A DNA stretch of 64,000 nucleotides, from the NCBI GenBank assembly GCA_022627495.1, contig JAKEGJ010000029.1, positions 53,151 through 117,150 on the forward strand, in the 5' to 3' direction. Every line of letters begins with the position of its first letter. Positions within the stretch are counted from its first letter, which is position 1. The notes beneath the pieces were generated by a model. The model did no database searches and was not told the origin of the DNA. It worked only from the letters and a program-made list of their open reading frames with translations. The DNA is from Microcaldota archaeon. Its GTDB lineage: Archaea; Micrarchaeota; Micrarchaeia; Anstonellales; Bilamarchaeaceae. The position numbers and the translations under genes are program-made. Positions 16,969-25,042 of the stretch are shown one piece after another.

Positions 16969-18033
16969 ATGCAGATTGTGAAAAGTATCGTATTCCGTAA
17001 GCTTACAGATGCCGATTTCTTTCACATCAATAAACCTGCTGGAACTGAAACGGGGGGTGGGGGGCAGTCCTATATCGATATATCGACCTCAGCCGTTACC
17101 TTGAATAATTGGAAGGAGTTTTTTCACGGAATAACTCCTTTTCAAAGAAGTGGGCGAATAGGTTGGAAAGTACCCATCCATAGTTTAGGGACTAAAACGC
17201 CTGCTCAAGAAATTACTATTGCGGAACGTCGTGATACTAGTGTCAGTATCCGTGAACAAAAACTATCCAGCAGAGAAAGTAATCGAGTATATGCATGGCA
17301 TCCAGACTATACAGATTTTCCAAAACCCACCAATCCATCGGAGAAAGAGCATATCTATGATCTCCGTATCTATATCGTAAAATTAGAGAATGGAGAATAC
17401 TGGGCAGGATGGTTGAATAGAAGTCGTCCTGAACCAAACTGGTCGGTGAATAAAGATCTCAATGAAATTTTCCTGAAAGATGAGGGTTATATCAAATTTA
17501 ACGGAAATACTCTTTTTGAGGAAGCTGATTCTGAATGGTCATTTAGAATAGCACCCGCAACCGCCACCCAAATTACCGATCCAATTGTTCCTACAACTGA
17601 GTTAGAACGAAAAATTGATGATAGAATATTATTTGATGAAGATGAGGGCGAAACTGAAAATAATCCTCCGGTGATTAAAGAGGTCGTCAGGAAAATAAGA
17701 ATAAGAAATACCAAAGCAGTTAAACAACTTAAACAATTATACGGGAATAAATGTCAAATATCGGGAGAAATATATACATTTCAGAAGAAAGATGGCGAAC
17801 TCTATTCAGAAGCACATCATCTAATCCCATTGGGTGAAGGGGGGGCCGATTCAGCACACAACATTGTGATATTAAGCCCACTCCTCCACCGCATGCTCCA
17901 TAACGCAAAAGTCGAGAATCTAGACCTTAGAAATATCAAGGATAACAAATTAACAATAAAAATTAATGGAAAGGATTATACTATTACTTGGCATCCCGAT
18001 CATGCGAAAATTGTGGAACAATTTAACCAGTAA
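16969..18033 (+). CDS. HNH endonuclease, probable restriction enzyme
   Basis: 354 residues. A C-terminal HNH nuclease is visible: CQISG followed by SEAHHLIPLGEGGADSAHNI and LLHRMLHNA, giving the His-Asn-His pattern. The first 220 residues have no family I recognise and probably bind DNA or read the target; one segment is GGGGQSYIDI. A TATA box at 16940-16948 lies 25 bases before the ATG (leaderless). Its end overlaps the end of the convergent adenine methyltransferase by 11 bases, and the pair of methyltransferases beside it makes a Type II restriction role likely. Confidence 0.8.
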   Translation: MQIVKSIVFRKLTDADFFHINKPAGTETGGGGQSYIDISTSAVTLNNWKEFFHGITPFQRSGRIGWKVPIHSLGTKTPAQEITIAERRDTSVSIREQKLSSRESNRVYAWHPDYTDFPKPTNPSEKEHIYDLRIYIVKLENGEYWAGWLNRSRPEPNWSVNKDLNEIFLKDEGYIKFNGNTLFEEADSEWSFRIAPATATQITDPIVPTTELERKIDDRILFDEDEGETENNPPVIKEVVRKIRIRNTKAVKQLKQLYGNKCQISGEIYTFQKKDGELYSEAHHLIPLGEGGADSAHNIVILSPLLHRMLHNAKVENLDLRNIKDNKLTIKINGKDYTITWHPDHAKIVEQFNQ

Positions 18034-19096
18034 AAAGGTGGAATAGATATTCAGTTACGTGCTCTTCAGCCTTTTCATTCCTACTCTTAAACCGTTTATG
18101 TTTGAATTCTTTTACTGAGATATCGCCAAAAGATTTGAAAAATGACATAAGTTGCTCTTTAGTAAGAAGCCCATCGCTGCTATAACTTATAAGAAAGTGT
18201 TTGCAATCCATCTCTGTGATTATCTTTGTAAACGCTCCACGGATTTTGATTTTCGAACAAAAATCAGAGTACTCATCTCGCCAAGGTCTCAAACCACTTT
18301 TTCCAATTGCTGAGGGTTCGTCCTCCTTTGCTATCGTTTCAAGCAGATGGTAATTAGCCGCATATTGTCTTTTGATATAAGGGGGATCAATGTAACACGT
18401 ATCTGCTTTGATGTCCTTGGCCAGTTCTTCTGCATGTCCATGTTTGACATCATGGCCGTCAAGTTTACCTCCTTTTTCAAAATTTGTTGGTGTAAGTTTT
18501 AACGGAACTCTCGCTCGTTGCACGAATTTAGATAAGTAATGGCCATACGTTCCAGCGATATTTGCTACGTCATTGGATGCTAATATTAGGTCATGAATGA
18601 GCAAGGAATGCTCAATATCTGTCAAATCCCCGTTCATCTTCGCTTCTTTTATGAATGCTCTAATCGCATCAATTTTTTGAGCATTTTCTCCTGTGAAATA
18701 TTTTCGTGGTTCAAATCCATTTTGTGGTTTGCCATCTGAACTGAACTCACGCCAAAAAAAACCCTTTATCCCTTCCAAATTATTTAGCGTATATATCATT
18801 TGCAAATAACCCGATTCATCTCCTAAAAATTGTTGTTTACTTTCAGATAAGTATTTCTTAACTCGTTCAAACCTTGGGGGGATTTGAAGGAAAAGTTTAG
18901 CTTTAGTAAGTAGGCATGCTTGGAGCATAACGTCGCAAGCAATTACTCGATATCCTCTTTTTCTTAGTTCAACTGAAATTGCACCTGTGCCACACATCAA
19001 ATCTACTACTGTTCCATTTGGAGGGGTTACCCTACTCACCTCCTCTAGTATTCTATCACTTATCTTCTTTTTTGCCCCGATATAACGGTATCCCAT
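18023..19096 (-). CDS. D12-class adenine-N6 DNA methyltransferase (Dam-like)
   Basis: 357 residues. It begins GYRYIGAKKKISDRIL, the class start that binds SAM, then motif I VVDLMCGTGAISVEL (30-44) and the catalytic DPPY (237-240) followed by KRQYAANYH. This methylates adenine within a target site, probably the one cut by the convergent HNH enzyme. Last gene of a three-gene operon (RHH, N6-MTase, D12 MTase), nine bases after the previous stop. Confidence 0.88.
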   Translation of the reverse strand: MGYRYIGAKKKISDRILEEVSRVTPPNGTVVDLMCGTGAISVELRKRGYRVIACDVMLQACLLTKAKLFLQIPPRFERVKKYLSESKQQFLGDESGYLQMIYTLNNLEGIKGFFWREFSSDGKPQNGFEPRKYFTGENAQKIDAIRAFIKEAKMNGDLTDIEHSLLIHDLILASNDVANIAGTYGHYLSKFVQRARVPLKLTPTNFEKGGKLDGHDVKHGHAEELAKDIKADTCYIDPPYIKRQYAANYHLLETIAKEDEPSAIGKSGLRPWRDEYSDFCSKIKIRGAFTKIITEMDCKHFLISYSSDGLLTKEQLMSFFKSFGDISVKEFKHKRFKSRNEKAEEHVTEYLFHLFTG

Positions 19097-19105
19097 GAAT
19101 AGCCC

Positions 19106-20875
19106 TTACATTGTTTTTCTAAAGATTTCTTCAGTATCAATTTTTTTGAGTTCTCTGATAGGAAGAAGTTCGTCTGATTCATTTATTGCATTGAATATTA
19201 TTTCATAATCCTTCTTTGTGAGCGAAAACAACTTAGCGATAAAATATTCTATTTTGGCATCGGTTTCATCATTTGGTTTTTTCCCATTCTTTAATATTGG
19301 GCGAAGTAACTTAGTTATCCTATTTTTTATCTTGATATTCTCTTTATTTTTAAGATTTGGTAGAGGTAAATTGGCAATCTGTGATTGGGTAAGATACGGG
19401 TGTGATCTCCATTCCAATTCTCCAAATGCTTTAATTAGATAGAAATAGTACGCTCGTGAATTCAATAATCCGATGTAGAACTCTAAATCATCGAGTTCCA
19501 TTTTTGATTTAACGATATATACGACCTGGCTTGTGTAAGAATCGCTATAATCGAGTGCCGCAGTAATGCCGACCCCTGTCTTTCGAATAAATATTTTAGG
19601 ACTTCTATACAGTTCTGGTTCTTTGTAATTAATCCCCCGGAACCCCAATTCAATATATTTTGAAGGTGAAGTAGAATACCGCTTCAGATCACCCCCTCTT
19701 ATAAGACTTGCAGACTTTTTTGTTTTCTTATTTGTTACAATTGTCTCTTGCTTTGCGGTGGCGGTGTTGATTTTTTTCCCGCAATACGGACAATTAGTGA
19801 TTGGTTTTTCCGACAATGGCATCCACAATGAGCAGTAATTGCAAGCAAATACTTTACCTGAACTACTTAACTCTACCCCTCTTGATATTGTGAGAACATC
19901 GTCTAATCTGCCATTCGCAGGTTTCAACTTCTTTATCACATTGGTTTCTGTTTCTTTAAGGTCTATGTCGAAGCGTTGAAAGTCATTATTCCTAAATCGT
20001 TGTTGGGGCACTATATGAATATTTTTTCTCTCTGATTCCTTGAAGCTCAATTGTCCCTTCAATATCTTGTTCCTATCATTACTCGTGAGTCGAAAACAAT
20101 CAACTTGACCTAACTTTTTTGGTGGAGCGTTTCTGCATATAATAACAACACAAGATCTATTCACTCGCGGAAATAGTTTTTCGCCTAAACGTGCAATGAA
20201 TCTTATCTCTGTTTTTTCAATTAAAACATTGCGAAGAATGCTCTTCTCGTGATTCAGTATAGAATCCGGTACGATGAATGCAAAGTACCCTCCCTTCTTA
20301 ACAATTTTCAATGCCAGCTCCATAAAAAGTTCAAACGAATCAAATTGCCCCTGTAATGTTTTGAAATCCGCAACTCTAAGTTGTTTTTTATACTCGGACA
20401 AATCTGCGCCCCACGGCGGATTTGTTATTAAAAGATCAAAACCCTCCGTTACCCCGGTTTTTTTGAAGATAGTTTTCCATCCCGAAGTTAGAGATGTATT
20501 TTTTATAGGGCAAAGTGCATTTGAATTTAGAAGCCGAAACTTCATTTGATTTGAGTCCAATTCTGTTAATCTATTTTTACTGGCTTCAATGGCATTGCAA
20601 TCGATGTCAATACCAGAAAAAATGATAGAATCACGTTTCATTATTTCTTTTTTTATCTCAACTGCAACTTTCTCAAGAAGAACCCCATCTCCAACTGCAG
20701 GATCAATAATACTGATACTCCTTTTGTTTTTGATTTGGCCATCCTTTTCCACATACTCTACGAGCTTGTGAGCAACATACTCCGCAAGATTATCCGGAGT
20801 ATATACTGCTCCATTTTTTTTGACGAGTTTAGAATCGTCAGAAACATTCTCAACTAACTTAGCAAATGAGTTCAT
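19106..20875 (-). CDS. TaqI/Eco57I-like adenine-N6 DNA methyltransferase with inserted zinc ribbon
   Basis: 589 residues. Motif X is NGAVYTPDNLAEYV (21-34), motif I IDPAVGDG (57-64) and the catalytic NPPW (152-155). After the catalytic half comes a target-recognition region with two CxxC pairs (Cys345/348, Cys362/365), a zinc ribbon not usual for small TaqI-type enzymes, and a C-terminal TRD ending in a NLPLPNL-type segment. No separate nuclease motif is visible, so I call it a methyltransferase. Its start overlaps the RHH stop (ATGA), so the operon is tightly coupled. Confidence 0.87.
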   Translation of the reverse strand: MNSFAKLVENVSDDSKLVKKNGAVYTPDNLAEYVAHKLVEYVEKDGQIKNKRSISIIDPAVGDGVLLEKVAVEIKKEIMKRDSIIFSGIDIDCNAIEASKNRLTELDSNQMKFRLLNSNALCPIKNTSLTSGWKTIFKKTGVTEGFDLLITNPPWGADLSEYKKQLRVADFKTLQGQFDSFELFMELALKIVKKGGYFAFIVPDSILNHEKSILRNVLIEKTEIRFIARLGEKLFPRVNRSCVVIICRNAPPKKLGQVDCFRLTSNDRNKILKGQLSFKESERKNIHIVPQQRFRNNDFQRFDIDLKETETNVIKKLKPANGRLDDVLTISRGVELSSSGKVFACNYCSLWMPLSEKPITNCPYCGKKINTATAKQETIVTNKKTKKSASLIRGGDLKRYSTSPSKYIELGFRGINYKEPELYRSPKIFIRKTGVGITAALDYSDSYTSQVVYIVKSKMELDDLEFYIGLLNSRAYYFYLIKAFGELEWRSHPYLTQSQIANLPLPNLKNKENIKIKNRITKLLRPILKNGKKPNDETDAKIEYFIAKLFSLTKKDYEIIFNAINESDELLPIRELKKIDTEEIFRKTM

Positions 20876-21027
20876 TTAGCCGCCTTCTTTATGCCCATCA
20901 GTTCGTCCACCTTATTCTGAACAAATCTGGAAAGATTGATACTATTGGTTTTAAGATATTCAACCTGGTCTTCTCTCAGCGTTATTGATCTTGGTATGTA
21001 CCTTTTTCCATTTTTCATCTTTGGCAT
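20872..21027 (-). CDS. small ribbon-helix-helix protein
   Basis: ATG at 21027, TGA at 20874-20872: 51 residues. It contains RSITLREDQVEYLKTNSI followed by a second helix NLSRFVQNKVDELMG, the strand-helix-helix pattern of RHH DNA-binding proteins. It overlaps the start of the methyltransferase gene by four bases. In restriction-modification operons such small proteins act as controllers of expression, which is the likely role here. Confidence 0.75.
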   Translation of the reverse strand: MPKMKNGKRYIPRSITLREDQVEYLKTNSINLSRFVQNKVDELMGIKKAAK

Positions 21028-21226
21028 CACCGACTCATCAACTAATGATGTTTAAAACGTTTTTCTGTTATTTCAATGTTATCATACTCATCATATATAT
21101 CATATATATTTTAATTATTATGTTTATTATATGTATTGAAAATATCAAGGCGATTTCAACATAGGTCATTTTTCTGCCCAATTGGGCACTTTCCATAAAA
21201 TAGTCCCTTGAGATATCTATTCAGCC
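21028..21226. promoter_or_regulatory. AT-rich divergent promoter region with a 14-base palindrome
   Basis: The left part is almost all A/T (TATATATCATATATATT) and serves the RHH-methyltransferase operon. At 21175-21188 is the perfect palindrome TGCCCAATTGGGCA, followed by TTTCCATAAAATAG ahead of the methyltransferase ATG at 21227. A near copy of the palindrome, TGCCCCTTTGGGCA, lies at 34213-34226 just upstream of the integrase gene, so this may be an element operator. Confidence 0.55.
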
Positions 21227-22078
21227 ATGTCTAAGCATCTTGTTGTGATCGGCGATTGCCGGAACATGGCTGAAGTGGAAGATGGCTCGGTCCAGCTCGT
21301 AGTAACAAGCCCGCCTTATTTCAATGTCAAGGACTATGGCATTGACAACATCGGCTCGATTGACGAGTACGACGTATATCTGCGAGCCATGCGCCAGGTT
21401 TTCAGCGAGTGCTACCGGATTCTGGAAGATGGCCGTTATTGCTGCATTAACGTCTCGGACGTGATAAGCGGCGAGTCGAAATACCCGATTCCGTCCCATT
21501 ACGTTAGCATTCTCCAGCGGGCCGGATTCGCCTACCGTGATGATATTGTCTGGAAAAAGCCAAGCGGCGTAGGGGCCAAGGCTAGCGGAGGGAGCGGCAA
21601 GCGGTTCGGCACGCTCATCCAGAACCCCTTTCCGATGTACTATTACCCGAACAACATCTACGAGCATATCCTCATTTTCAGGAAAGGAAAGTTCGATTTC
21701 AAGACGGTCAGCATGCAAGAGAAAGAAAAGGCCCGAATCGACATCGGAGAGGCAAAGAGGCGCTGGAGCAACGATATCTGGGAGATGGTCCCGGAAATCA
21801 AAAACAAGTACAACCGGGACACTCACCCGGCCATGTTCCCGGAAGAGCTGCCCGAAGCGCTTATCCGACTTTACACGTACCCGGATGAAACGGTCCTTGA
21901 CCCGTTCCTCGGCAGCGGCACTACAACCAAGGTAGCCCGCCAGCTCGAGCGCAACTCGATAGGGTATGAGATCAACCTCGCCTACCTGCCGATAATCGAA
22001 GAAAAGGCGGGTTTTGAGGGGCCGGATCCGGATTTTCGCGTTATCATAAGGCAAAATGGTGATATGCATGAGGACTAG
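21227..22078 (+). CDS. beta-class DNA methyltransferase with TSPPY motif
   Basis: 283 residues. The catalytic motif TSPPYFNVKDYG comes first (about 28-39) and the SAM motif DPFLGSGTTTKVARQLERNSIGYEI near 225-250, the motif order of beta-class enzymes. TSPPY is more typical of cytosine-N4 than adenine-N6 methylation. There is no partner nuclease next to it, so it is probably a solitary element methyltransferase. Its tail overlaps the first pilin gene, and it may be the first gene of the conjugation operon. Confidence 0.88.
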   Translation: MSKHLVVIGDCRNMAEVEDGSVQLVVTSPPYFNVKDYGIDNIGSIDEYDVYLRAMRQVFSECYRILEDGRYCCINVSDVISGESKYPIPSHYVSILQRAGFAYRDDIVWKKPSGVGAKASGGSGKRFGTLIQNPFPMYYYPNNIYEHILIFRKGKFDFKTVSMQEKEKARIDIGEAKRRWSNDIWEMVPEIKNKYNRDTHPAMFPEELPEALIRLYTYPDETVLDPFLGSGTTTKVARQLERNSIGYEINLAYLPIIEEKAGFEGPDPDFRVIIRQNGDMHED

Positions 22079-22379
22079 GGAGTTGTTATTGGGAATTCTG
22101 CTGGCGGGACTTTGTATCGCTGCTCCGCTCAGTATACCCGCCGATCAGCCGATATGCAACCTTTACGGCATAATCAAGGTCATCGGTACAATTGTAGGTG
22201 TGCTGATGGCAGCTTATGCGGGCTTCATACTGGCAAGCACCCACGAGCTGACGGAAAGGAATGCGGCCAAGGCATTGCTTAGCGGAGTTGCGATAGGCCT
22301 GATAATCATCTGGCTAGCTCCGCTCATCGTAACCAATCTGGTAGGGGCAAGCGGCAGCGTTTGCGGGTGGACATCGTGA
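22068..22379 (+). CDS. VirB2/TrbC-like pilin subunit 1
   Basis: 103 residues from the ATG at 22068, which has GGTGAT just before it (another ATG at 22056 is in frame). A signal peptide (LLLGILLAGLCIAA) is followed by a short outside segment with Cys, then two long hydrophobic helices separated by a small basic loop (STHELTERNAAK). This is the architecture of VirB2/TrbC pilins. It overlaps the methyltransferase end by 11 bases and the next gene by four. Confidence 0.75.
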   Translation: MRTRELLLGILLAGLCIAAPLSIPADQPICNLYGIIKVIGTIVGVLMAAYAGFILASTHELTERNAAKALLSGVAIGLIIIWLAPLIVTNLVGASGSVCGWTS

Positions 22380-22600
22380 TTGACCTGTCAGCGATAGCCA
22401 CCTCAATCAGGCTGGTCGCGATTTTCTTTTCTGTCGTGATTATGGGCTATGCAGGTCTGATAATCGCGACAAGCAGCGACCCGATGGCCAGGAATGAGGG
22501 CAAGGAGATAATAGCTGGGGTTGTAATCGGCCTATCGATTCTGTTCCTCGGGCCGGTTATCTCATCCGCTTTGACAGGAGGTGTTTACTGTCCTGCCTAG
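22376..22600 (+). CDS. VirB2/TrbC-like pilin subunit 2
   Basis: 74 residues from the GTG at 22376, which overlaps the previous stop as GTGA. Two hydrophobic helices are separated by a short loop (TSSDPMARNEGKE). It aligns along its length with the preceding pilin: AGLIIATSSDPMARNEGKE against AGFILASTHELTERNAAKA, then VIGLSILFLGPVI against AIGLIIIWLAPLI. The two are a tandem paralogous pair. It lacks a clear cleavable signal peptide. Confidence 0.7.
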   Translation: MIDLSAIATSIRLVAIFFSVVIMGYAGLIIATSSDPMARNEGKEIIAGVVIGLSILFLGPVISSALTGGVYCPA

Positions 22601-24095
22601 ATTTTTCCTCCTGCTTCTGGTTCCTTTGGCCTTTGCTGGCTACCAGCATCATGACTACGTAAGGGATAGCGATTATCATGGTCCCACGCCAGTCAACGAT
22701 ACGTTAATCGACAACTGCCCGGCGCTAGGGATAGACCAAAGCGTATGTGATGCGGCAAATAGCACCAATCTTACAAAAACCGCGAAAAAAGCGCTTATCC
22801 TTGCAGCCTTGAATCCTGATGCCACCCTACCGGATTATGGGTTTATTGATGCCTGGAACGCCGGGATGGGTTTTGGGAAATACCCGCCATTCGGTGTAGC
22901 TCCTATAAGCAGCGGTTCGATACGGGATGCCTGGGTAAAGATAGTCGATATTTGGCCTTCGGTCATTGAAGGCAATGAGACGTTATTGAACGATACGGGC
23001 AAGATTAGGGCCAGGTACGGGTTTACCTTCGTTTTGCCTGATAAAACGGCTTCGGGGGACTGTAAAACCGGTTATAGCGCCGATGGATACAACTACAGCC
23101 TTGAGATCCTCCAGAACGGGACAAATCTCAGCGAAAACAACGAAAAAGACGCTGATTTCAGACTTAACGAAAGCATCGGTCTCTTCCAAGCAAACCTTTC
23201 GATTGCCAGCGGCTATAAGGCGCGTCATTATGTCTGGGTAACCCACTGTGACGATGACGACGATTGCCATGAAACGTGCGAATACGCATATACCCAGAAT
23301 GTTACGGATCAGCTGAACCCATCTGATTCCAAGACCGGGCAGCTCTACAATTTCAGCTATGCCGCCAAATCGATGGTGGATGCTAACCATAGCGGCCTTC
23401 TGGACTTCTGGTTTTCATATAACGTTAGCGATGATTTCTCTGAGATAGTTTTGGAAAGCGGGAATTCGAACATACGAATTCGGGGAACGGAGTACAGGCT
23501 AATCGCGCTTTATGAACCGTACAACATCCTTACCTACGACGCGATACCAAAGAATAGCTCGGCTTTTCCCTATTACGCCCCGATTATCTACGACAATCAG
23601 ACCGAAAACTTGACTTCGGTTCAAAGAACGATACGAACGTTTATCCCATACTCCGACAATTGCACAATTGCCTTTCAATCGCATTTCAACAGGACAATAA
23701 TCCCGCAATTCTGCAATGTAACGAATCAGACGCCGATTCTCAACGTCTCGATTGCCGAACGCCTTGACGATTCAACTGTATTGGACGTTTTATTCTATGA
23801 TAACACAACCGGGCAGCCATTCCCAAACAAGCGGTTAGCGGTCAGGTTTGACGGTCAAGAGAAGAATATCACAACCGGCCCATCCGGCAAGGCAAAGATT
23901 ACCATCCCGATTTCTGCTGGACTTGTGAGGATCTCATTCATTACCGACCTTGAAGCCAAGAGCGCTGAAACGATAGTCGTTCTTGCCCAACAGCCGGACA
24001 TTAACGAACAAACCCTGCTAGGCTTGGTCCTATTGCTGCTCGCCCTGCTTCTCGCTTATCGGATAGGTACGAGGTGGATTAATGCAATGGCTTAG
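22581..24095 (+). CDS. secreted, C-terminally anchored surface protein of the transfer module
   Basis: 504 residues. It begins at a GTG overlapping the pilin end and has a signal peptide (FFLLLLVPLAFA). A long outside region follows, with many N-x-S/T sites and a cysteine/aspartate cluster (CDDDDDCHETC) near 227. A beta-rich domain with the carboxypeptidase-like pattern PNKRLAVRFDGQ...TGPSGKAKITIP sits at about 420-455, and a final membrane helix at about 475-495. It sits between pilin and VirB6-like genes, so it may be a surface adhesin or channel component. No named family recognised. Confidence 0.7.
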   Translation: MFTVLPRFFLLLLVPLAFAGYQHHDYVRDSDYHGPTPVNDTLIDNCPALGIDQSVCDAANSTNLTKTAKKALILAALNPDATLPDYGFIDAWNAGMGFGKYPPFGVAPISSGSIRDAWVKIVDIWPSVIEGNETLLNDTGKIRARYGFTFVLPDKTASGDCKTGYSADGYNYSLEILQNGTNLSENNEKDADFRLNESIGLFQANLSIASGYKARHYVWVTHCDDDDDCHETCEYAYTQNVTDQLNPSDSKTGQLYNFSYAAKSMVDANHSGLLDFWFSYNVSDDFSEIVLESGNSNIRIRGTEYRLIALYEPYNILTYDAIPKNSSAFPYYAPIIYDNQTENLTSVQRTIRTFIPYSDNCTIAFQSHFNRTIIPQFCNVTNQTPILNVSIAERLDDSTVLDVLFYDNTTGQPFPNKRLAVRFDGQEKNITTGPSGKAKITIPISAGLVRISFITDLEAKSAETIVVLAQQPDINEQTLLGLVLLLLALLLAYRIGTRWINAMA

Positions 24096-25038
24096 GGTTA
24101 TTTTGTTCCTCGGGGTAGTCTTGGGGTGTGCGTTCTCACAATCGGCAAGCATACAGATACCGGCCCCCACGTGCAACAGCTCGGCTGACCTCCTAACGAC
24201 AATCAGCACTATGCCCCAGTGCGTTTCTGAGGCGATATTCAATACCATGGTAGAGGGATTCATGTACTCGGCGCAGCAGTTTTACGGCCTCTCCATGACC
24301 CTCCTGACTGCATCCCCGGACATCAACTGGTTCTGCCAGCCATATCAGAACGTGATGGCGATTATCGAGACCTTTTACACAATAATCCTAATGGGTTTGG
24401 GAGCCTACTATATCCTCCATTCGACCGAAGTGGATGGCCGGGTCCGGTCAAAGATATGGCTGAAAAACATCTTTTTCATGGTGGTGGCACTTGCCTTTTC
24501 ATTCAATCTTTTCGGGATGCTGCTGGACCTTAATCAGAGCATCTGCACGACGATTTACTCTTCCGTCAGCTCGAATATCTTCGACATAAACGCTCAGCTT
24601 TCGAACATGATATTTGCTCTTATCGTGGTATCCAGCTTTTGCGTGATGAACGGCTTAACATTCGCAACGCTCATGGCCCGCTACATGCTGATTCCGTTTC
24701 TTCTTCTCCTCTTCCCACTGTCGATTTTCCTATATTTTATCCCTTTTACGCGGAACTGGGGCGCTTACCTGTTCAAGTTCATTGCCCTCGTTGTTTTCAT
24801 GACAACGATTGATGCAATCCTGCTACTCGGGCTTTCGTATCTTTTCAATTCGCCGGACCCGATATTATCCGGTACGCTGAAGACCTTCGGCCTGATGATC
24901 GGCTTCGGACTGATTGGGATAGTCAACGCGATAATTTACCTTATCGCCGTGATTTCGGTGGTCTCAATGGCACTCAAGACGGTTGAATCCTTAGCCTCGA
25001 TTGCCATGAAGATAGCGATAATGCTCTCCTTCCTGTGA
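24082..25038 (+). CDS. polytopic membrane protein, VirB6/TrbL-like
   Basis: 318 residues with an N-terminal signal, a Cys-containing outside segment, and at least six hydrophobic spans. Spans stand near residues 95-120, 130-150, 175-200, 208-228, 235-260 and 270-300. Size, position before VirB4 and topology fit the VirB6/TrbL channel component of type IV secretion. A GAGGTGGATTA ribosome site lies inside the end of the previous gene. Confidence 0.72.
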   Translation: MQWLRVILFLGVVLGCAFSQSASIQIPAPTCNSSADLLTTISTMPQCVSEAIFNTMVEGFMYSAQQFYGLSMTLLTASPDINWFCQPYQNVMAIIETFYTIILMGLGAYYILHSTEVDGRVRSKIWLKNIFFMVVALAFSFNLFGMLLDLNQSICTTIYSSVSSNIFDINAQLSNMIFALIVVSSFCVMNGLTFATLMARYMLIPFLLLLFPLSIFLYFIPFTRNWGAYLFKFIALVVFMTTIDAILLLGLSYLFNSPDPILSGTLKTFGLMIGFGLIGIVNAIIYLIAVISVVSMALKTVESLASIAMKIAIMLSFL

Positions 25039-25042
25039 TTCT

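Noticed and set aside
16969..18033. HNH protein as a homing endonuclease
   Set aside because: It is not inside an intron or intein, and it is paired with two DNA methyltransferases, so restriction is more likely.
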